This document shows, in pieces, positions 60,254 to 64,000 of a DNA stretch of 64,000 nucleotides. Within the stretch, counting starts at the first letter, position 1, and each line of letters opens with the position of its first letter. The DNA comes from Gp1-AA122 sp036378535. GTDB lineage: Bacteria; Acidobacteriota; Terriglobia; Terriglobales; Acidobacteriaceae. The notes beneath the pieces were generated by a model. That model was given only the letters and a program-made list of their open reading frames with translations, was not told the origin of the DNA and did not search any database. The stretch spans positions 1-64,000 of the forward strand of contig DASUWH010000030.1 of NCBI GenBank assembly GCA_036378535.1. The letters run 5' to 3'. A program made the translations under genes and the position numbers.

Positions 60254-60850
60254 GTGGACAATCCTGTTTCCAAGCCGAAGGCCGGCCAATTCATTTCTGA
60301 TATCGAAGAAATCCGGCGCCGCGCGCGCCAGCACATCGAAGAAGGAGCGGTCACCGAAGGTTACAGGGCCGACCGTGAAACCGTCATTCGCCTGCTCAAC
60401 GAAGCTTTAGCAACCGAAATCGTCTGCGTCTTACGCTACAAGCAACACCACTATGCCGCGTCTGGAATTCACGCTCAGTCCGTGGCTGCCGAATTCCTGG
60501 AGCACGCCAATGAAGAGCAAGCGCACGCCGACATGATCGCGGAAAGAATCACGCAACTGAACGGTTCTCCCAATTTCAATCCCCAGGGACTCACCAGCCG
60601 CAGCCACTCCGAATATGTCGAGAGCCCCGATTTGATTGAGATGATCCGCGAGGATCTGGTGGCGGAGCGCATTGCCGTCGAGTCCTACGGCGAGATCATC
60701 CGCTACCTCGGCGACAAAGACCCAACCAGCCGACGGGTCATGGAAGAAATCCTGGCCAAAGAAGAAGAACACGCCGAGGACTTGAAGACTTTGATTCAGC
60801 AGCTGGGAGGATCCCAGAAACCAGGTCAGATACCCGACGTTGCCGCTTAA
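60254..60850 (+). CDS. Ferritin-like / bacterioferritin-type protein
   Basis: 198 residues, four-helix ferritin fold. The first helix has LLNEALATEIVCVLRY and the second HANEEQAHADMIAERI, giving the E...ExxH di-iron site; the second pair is EDLVAERIAVESY and EEILAKEEEHAEDL. It is predicted to bind iron (ferroxidase) as in bacterioferritins or DPS-like rubrerythrin relatives. GTG 60254 has GGAGG eight bases upstream. Confidence 0.85.
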   Translation: MDNPVSKPKAGQFISDIEEIRRRARQHIEEGAVTEGYRADRETVIRLLNEALATEIVCVLRYKQHHYAASGIHAQSVAAEFLEHANEEQAHADMIAERITQLNGSPNFNPQGLTSRSHSEYVESPDLIEMIREDLVAERIAVESYGEIIRYLGDKDPTSRRVMEEILAKEEEHAEDLKTLIQQLGGSQKPGQIPDVAA

Positions 60851-60928
60851 TGAAGTTCTGCTGCTGACCGAATGGCCTGCATACACCTGTCTGAACTTGT
60901 GCAACGCCTGTGCAATCTGTTCGACGTT

Positions 60929-60949
60929 CCGGCCGTCGTGGACGGCCGG
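60929..60949. terminator. Stable hairpin between convergent genes
   Basis: CCGGCCGTC (60929-60937) and GACGGCCGG (60941-60949) pair perfectly around GTG. No T-run follows on either strand, so its use as an intrinsic terminator is uncertain. It lies 78 bp after the ferritin-like gene stop and 81 bp past the stop of the convergent lipoprotein gene. Confidence 0.5.
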
Positions 60950-61030
60950 GAAAGTCTTCGATGTCGCAGTTATAAACAAGCTCGGCGTCGAGTAGTCTGC
61001 CTCCCCAATAAACAGCGTCCTAAGGCTGGC

Positions 61031-61441
61031 TTACCCCACCGTCTGGCGTAAGACTTCCGGCCCGGAAGGCTGGGCTACAGTAGGGCCATCCTCCGCCGTC
61101 ACGAAGATCTGAAAATTCGCTGCCGGCACAGGCGCCTTGAATTCACCTTGTAGATTGTCATTCACTCTTAATTCACCCAACTTAGTCACCGAACTGTTGG
61201 GCGGCTGGATCCATACCAGGTAAGTGGATTTGGGCGGAGTCAAGTTCTGCGGTTTTGCCAGATGCTTCACCTTCAGGTCCACAGTAAGGTTGCCGTTTTT
61301 GTCGTGCTTGAGGATGGCCACGCCCTGCGCAGCCGGCTGCGTAGACGCGGGAGTCATGTGGACGTTCTTGCCTCCACAAGCAATTGCCCCGAGCGAGAGT
61401 AGTAGCGAGACGATCAGAGTGGCGGTCCATCTATTCTGCAT
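61031..61441 (-). CDS. Small lipoprotein, unknown function
   Basis: 136 residues with signal peptide and lipobox LGAIACGG (Cys near residue 22). The body has the look of a small beta sandwich: KGNLTVDLKVKHL style strands and a YLVWIQPP segment. ATG 61441 with AAGG upstream is preferred to the GTG at 61447. Confidence 0.7.
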   Translation of the reverse strand: MQNRWTATLIVSLLLSLGAIACGGKNVHMTPASTQPAAQGVAILKHDKNGNLTVDLKVKHLAKPQNLTPPKSTYLVWIQPPNSSVTKLGELRVNDNLQGEFKAPVPAANFQIFVTAEDGPTVAQPSGPEVLRQTVG

Positions 61442-61808
61442 ATTCACCTTTTAGCGCAATGATTACCAATCAACCCTACGATGAACAAAGCCATCGCGGC
61501 GGTTGTCGTAAGTCAAAGAACGCAACTTAAGCTTTGCATCCCGACAGAGTAGTCGAGCAAAGTTGTCGCTTTGCGTGAGCGTGGCCTCGGCAAATGCTCT
61601 GCACCCGTTGCTGCAGGTGATACCACCTATTCGTGCCAGGCAAATGGCACGCTTGTGCCAGTGTGTTTTCTCCGATGCCGTCGTACTCTCCCTTGGTCGG
61701 CTTCGTCCTGCGTTACCGATCAAAACACTTCCTCTGGCCGATTTTCCTGGAAGACGTGATTTCGTGCCGATACAATCACAAGCTCTTTCCCGCAAGACCT
61801 CCGCTTCC
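61442..61808. other. 367-bp gap upstream of a response regulator
   Basis: The frame of the response regulator is open back to 61563 but that stretch has no domain sequence. No hairpin, repeat or small gene was recognised. It should contain divergent promoters for the lipoprotein and the response regulator. Confidence 0.4.
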
Positions 61809-62228
61809 ATGCCCGCGTGGCGGGTGCTGGTGGTGGATGACAGCAAGGCTCTACGCGATGCGGTGAACCGCCTCTTAGCAGATCTGCCTGCTTGGCAGAT
61901 CTGCGGAGAGGCAGCCAACGGCCGTGAAGCCATCGCCAAAGCCCTGGAACTGGGTCCCGACGTGATTCTCATGGACGTCGGCATGCCGGAACTGGATGGC
62001 CTGGAAGCGACTCGGAGGATACGGCAACAGCTGGACGTGGAGGTGCTGATTTTCACCCAGTACGACAATCGTCAGGCTGGGCAGGAAGCTATGGCTGCTG
62101 GGGCTCGTGGTTTTCTGCCCAAATCCCGGGCTGCCGATCTGGTCGAGGCCCTCGAAGCTGTCGTCCAGCACCAGAATTATCCCGCCCACGGCTTGGAGAA
62201 CTCCGCCGCGAGCGGCTCAAGCTGCTGA
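61809..62228 (+). CDS. Single-domain response regulator
   Basis: 139 residues, only a receiver domain. VVDDSKALRDAVNRL (acidic pair), DVILMDVGMPELDG (phospho-Asp), IFTQYDN (Thr) and FLPKS (Lys) are all present, so it should be phosphorylatable. No output domain. The family includes shuttle regulators acting on other proteins. ATG 61809 lacks a clear ribosome site; no kinase is adjacent. Confidence 0.83.
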   Translation: MPAWRVLVVDDSKALRDAVNRLLADLPAWQICGEAANGREAIAKALELGPDVILMDVGMPELDGLEATRRIRQQLDVEVLIFTQYDNRQAGQEAMAAGARGFLPKSRAADLVEALEAVVQHQNYPAHGLENSAASGSSC

Positions 62229-62395
62229 GGTCCACGCTGGTTTCGAGTTCACCCTTCCCACCAGACTGAGACTTCCATCGTGGGGAAGCCTATCTAAACC
62301 CTGATCATGTGGGGCTCGTGCAGAAGATTCGGACACGCCGAGGACCGCGCGGGCGCACCATCTGCGGTAACAGAACCGCGGGAGAGAGCTATGCC

Positions 62396-62572
62396 CTAAA
62401 TTCTGGTCCCGCCTCGTCTGGAGAGGCCCATGATCAACGTGATCAGGAAAATGATCAGGAAAATATAGAACAGAATCTTGGCGATACCCGCGGCAGCAGC
62501 GGCTACTCCCGCGAAACCGAGAACCCCGGCGATGATCGCAATAACCAGAAACACCAAAGCCCAATACAGCAT
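62396..62572 (-). CDS. DUF1328 small membrane protein (YtjA-like)
   Basis: A 58-residue two-helix membrane protein found by reading the minus strand by hand. It starts MLYWALVFLVIAIIAGVLGF and has AGVAAAAAGIAKILFYIFL with a GLSRRGG tail, which is the DUF1328 pattern. ATG 62572 has GGAGG seven bases upstream, and the TAG is at 62398-62396. Function unknown; often stress-associated. It is convergent with the response regulator gene. Confidence 0.88.
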   Translation of the reverse strand: MLYWALVFLVIAIIAGVLGFAGVAAAAAGIAKILFYIFLIIFLITLIMGLSRRGGTRI

Positions 62573-63124
62573 GTTATTGCCTCCGTCAATTTTGCATTTG
62601 ACACACGGCTGGTGTCACCTGTCTGGAGAATATGCACCGGCTCTCATTCTGCCGATACGTGCGAGCCTGTAAATTCGTCTGCCCGTTCCTGTAGCGCGGC
62701 AATGAGGTCACTACACGATTCCCTGTAGGCCGTGGTCAGGCATCTACGCTGTTAGCCATTGACCACGCATGCCGCAAGTGCGGTTGGCGCGGTGCGCATC
62801 AACTCAGCAACGTTCGTCTGCCGGCGTTTCCTTGCGTCAGTTCTCCACGGCTGACTCGGTTGGAAGAAAGCAATTGTTCTCGACCGTGTTGAATGCCGGA
62901 TATACGAGGTCGGCTCTCGGCATTTGGATAGTCGTCCCCAGGCTGAAACCCTAGGCTCGCCGCCGGAGGCAAAGCCTGGGGACGATCCACCGCACCTAGT
63001 TGACCCTTAGATGTCCGCTCTCCTGCTACAGGTTGGCATGTAGAAAACAACTCAGATTCGACAAGGCGGATTTCGAGAGTACCGGGAAGTTGAAGTTCTC
63101 ACCCTGGGTATCATTTCCGGGGCC
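62573..63124. other. 552-bp gap with an inverted repeat, no supported gene
   Basis: Contains perfect 13-bp inverted arms TCGTCCCCAGGCT (62932-62944) and its complement (62973-62985) around 28 bp rich in a CCTAGGC-type core. No open frame here has a ribosome site together with recognisable sequence. Confidence 0.4.
62932..62985. repeat. 13-bp perfect inverted repeat (REP-like)
   Basis: Arms 62932-62944 and 62973-62985 are perfect reverse complements. The core contains a second, weaker palindrome. It is in an intergenic region and resembles other palindromes of the window in size, not in sequence. Confidence 0.6.
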
Positions 63125-64000
63125 TTAAGTAGCCACAGCCGGAGATATCGGGGCACGAACTCCGGCCCGAAGTCGTAATGACAACCTATATGTCTCCTGA
63201 TCCACAGCTCCCCAGCCATATTTGTAGGCTTCGCGCCCGCGCAGGAAATCGACGCGGAGCTTGCCATCTCGAATCGCATCGTCGATGACGGCAGCCAGAA
63301 TCTGCGCTCCGGGGCTAAACTCCCTGTATGCCGGATTGAAGCCCTGCAAATAGCAGTAGATGGTCTCTTGCTCCGCCAAGGCATAAAGCGTGGCAATGAA
63401 TTGGCCGTTAAACCGCAGTCCGTACAGACGAAGAACGTTTTGTTGCAGGAGACCTCGTGCCGCGATGCGGTGGAACTCCTGGACTGCATTCTCGGCTAAT
63501 ACGCCGGGCAGGCCGCAGTACGTCCAGCGGGCTCCATGCAGCTGCATCATGGCGGCAAGAAGCTCGTCCAGGGTGGCTTCCGTTGCCAGTTCCAGCTGCG
63601 ACGGCCCCACTCTCTCCATCCGCCGTCGCGCGGTGCGCAGATTGTGCCGCAGCTTACTGGCAACAATTTCTTCGACCGATTTTGCTGTTTCCGGCAAAAA
63701 CAATACCGGGCAGGCGGTCTCTACCGATTTTTCGCAGTCCCAATCCTCAGAGGCAAAGTTGAGCAAGCAGGAATGTTGCGGCAGATCGATCAGGTCCAGG
63801 CGATCGAAATCTATGGAGGTTTCGATAGCATCGAAGATTGCTTCCACAACCCCGTTGCTGCAGGCCGGATCAACAAGCCAGTCCAGATAATCAGAAACAC
63901 TGGCAGCAAGGGGCGCGAGTACATGCTCATTTCCGGATCGATAGCGAAACAGCGGGGCTAGGCCGGCTAGCTTTTCGCCGTCGCGAACCTCGATGACATA
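63125..64000 (-). CDS. CelD-type GNAT acetyltransferase (5'-truncated by the window edge)
   Basis: The minus-strand frame is open to the right edge, so the true start lies beyond 64000; at least 291 residues are seen. Upstream of the conspicuous GTG at 63847 the frame reads YVIEVRDGEKLAGLAPLFRY, which belongs to the fold. SKLRHNLRTARRRM, RLYGLRFNGQFIATLYA and FSPGAQILAAVIDDAI are typical of the acetyltransferase_6/CelD family, often in polysaccharide loci. The substrate is unknown. Confidence 0.85.
   Translation of the reverse strand, partial: YVIEVRDGEKLAGLAPLFRYRSGNEHVLAPLAASVSDYLDWLVDPACSNGVVEAIFDAIETSIDFDRLDLIDLPQHSCLLNFASEDWDCEKSVETACPVLFLPETAKSVEEIVASKLRHNLRTARRRMERVGPSQLELATEATLDELLAAMMQLHGARWTYCGLPGVLAENAVQEFHRIAARGLLQQNVLRLYGLRFNGQFIATLYALAEQETIYCYLQGFNPAYREFSPGAQILAAVIDDAIRDGKLRVDFLRGREAYKYGWGAVDQETYRLSLRLRAGVRAPISPAVAT

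Noticed and set aside
61563..61808. N-terminal extension of the single-domain response regulator
   Set aside because: No domain sequence; the receiver begins right after ATG 61809.

Overview
The window reads as a chromosomal segment of an Acidobacteriota (Terriglobia / Koribacter-like) bacterium. This is an inference from gene style: moderately GC-rich DNA, many secreted proteins and lipoproteins of unknown family, a DUF1111 di-haem protein, CelD-type acetyltransferase, DUF5666 and DUF2127 proteins, and PSCyt-free housekeeping genes scattered in short operons. No rRNA, tRNA, CRISPR array, phage or insertion sequence was seen. Sixty-one protein genes are annotated, including one too short for usual ORF cut-offs (DUF1328, 58 aa) and one cut by the right edge. 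Layout: 1-5.8 kb holds an intergenic heptamer repeat, a secreted phospholipase C-like lipoprotein, a CHAD-HD/PhoU phosphate or polyphosphate module and a Nudix hydrolase. 5.9-11.8 kb is a periplasmic formate dehydrogenase locus on the minus strand (fdhE, then fdnG-fdnH-fdnI); fdnG is a selenoprotein read through an in-frame UGA at 10258-10260 followed by a SECIS-like hairpin. 11.9-15.9 kb is a small sugar locus (DegT aminotransferase coupled to a Gfo/Idh/MocA oxidoreductase, with a divergent clan-A glycoside hydrolase). 16-25.5 kb carries an M48 protease, an Nramp-related transporter, a DHH phosphoesterase, a Fur-family regulator, a penicillin-acylase family hydrolase and a beta-propeller lipoprotein. 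25.6-31.2 kb has a fused homocysteine methyltransferase/methylenetetrahydrofolate reductase, xseB, ispA, and a fluoride riboswitch in front of a tightly packed crcB - DUF190 - bshB1-like operon. 31.4-49.8 kb is mostly housekeeping: rhodanese/MBL pair, hpt - GAF/PP2C - lysA operon, DUF1111 cytochrome, amidohydrolase/hydrolase pair, tlyA-nadK, yebC, purQ, a NarL-type regulator and a YciF-like protein. 50.5-56.4 kb is a same-strand run of ECF sigma factor, left-handed beta-helix nucleotidyltransferase-like protein, STAS protein, thymidylate-kinase-like protein, GT2 and GT4 that looks like a surface-glycan locus. The last part has a large TPR protein, secreted proteins of unknown function, a ferritin-like protein, a single-domain response regulator and a truncated CelD-type acetyltransferase. 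How the genes fit: the formate dehydrogenase (with its maturation protein FdhE) feeds electrons from periplasmic formate to the quinone pool; CHAD-HD plus PhoU point to polyphosphate/phosphate control; the fluoride riboswitch operon links fluoride export to a DUF190 protein and an LmbE-type deacetylase. The most unusual signals are non-coding: three loci with 7-bp-period repeats, two of which have an inverted copy about 100 bp away; long-hairpin MITE-like elements; a BIME-like pair of palindromes between tlyA and nadK; and a REP-like element inserted in frame inside the bshB1-like gene. I found no single convincingly new multi-gene system; the fluoride operon with the deacetylase and the heptamer/hairpin elements are the best candidates.
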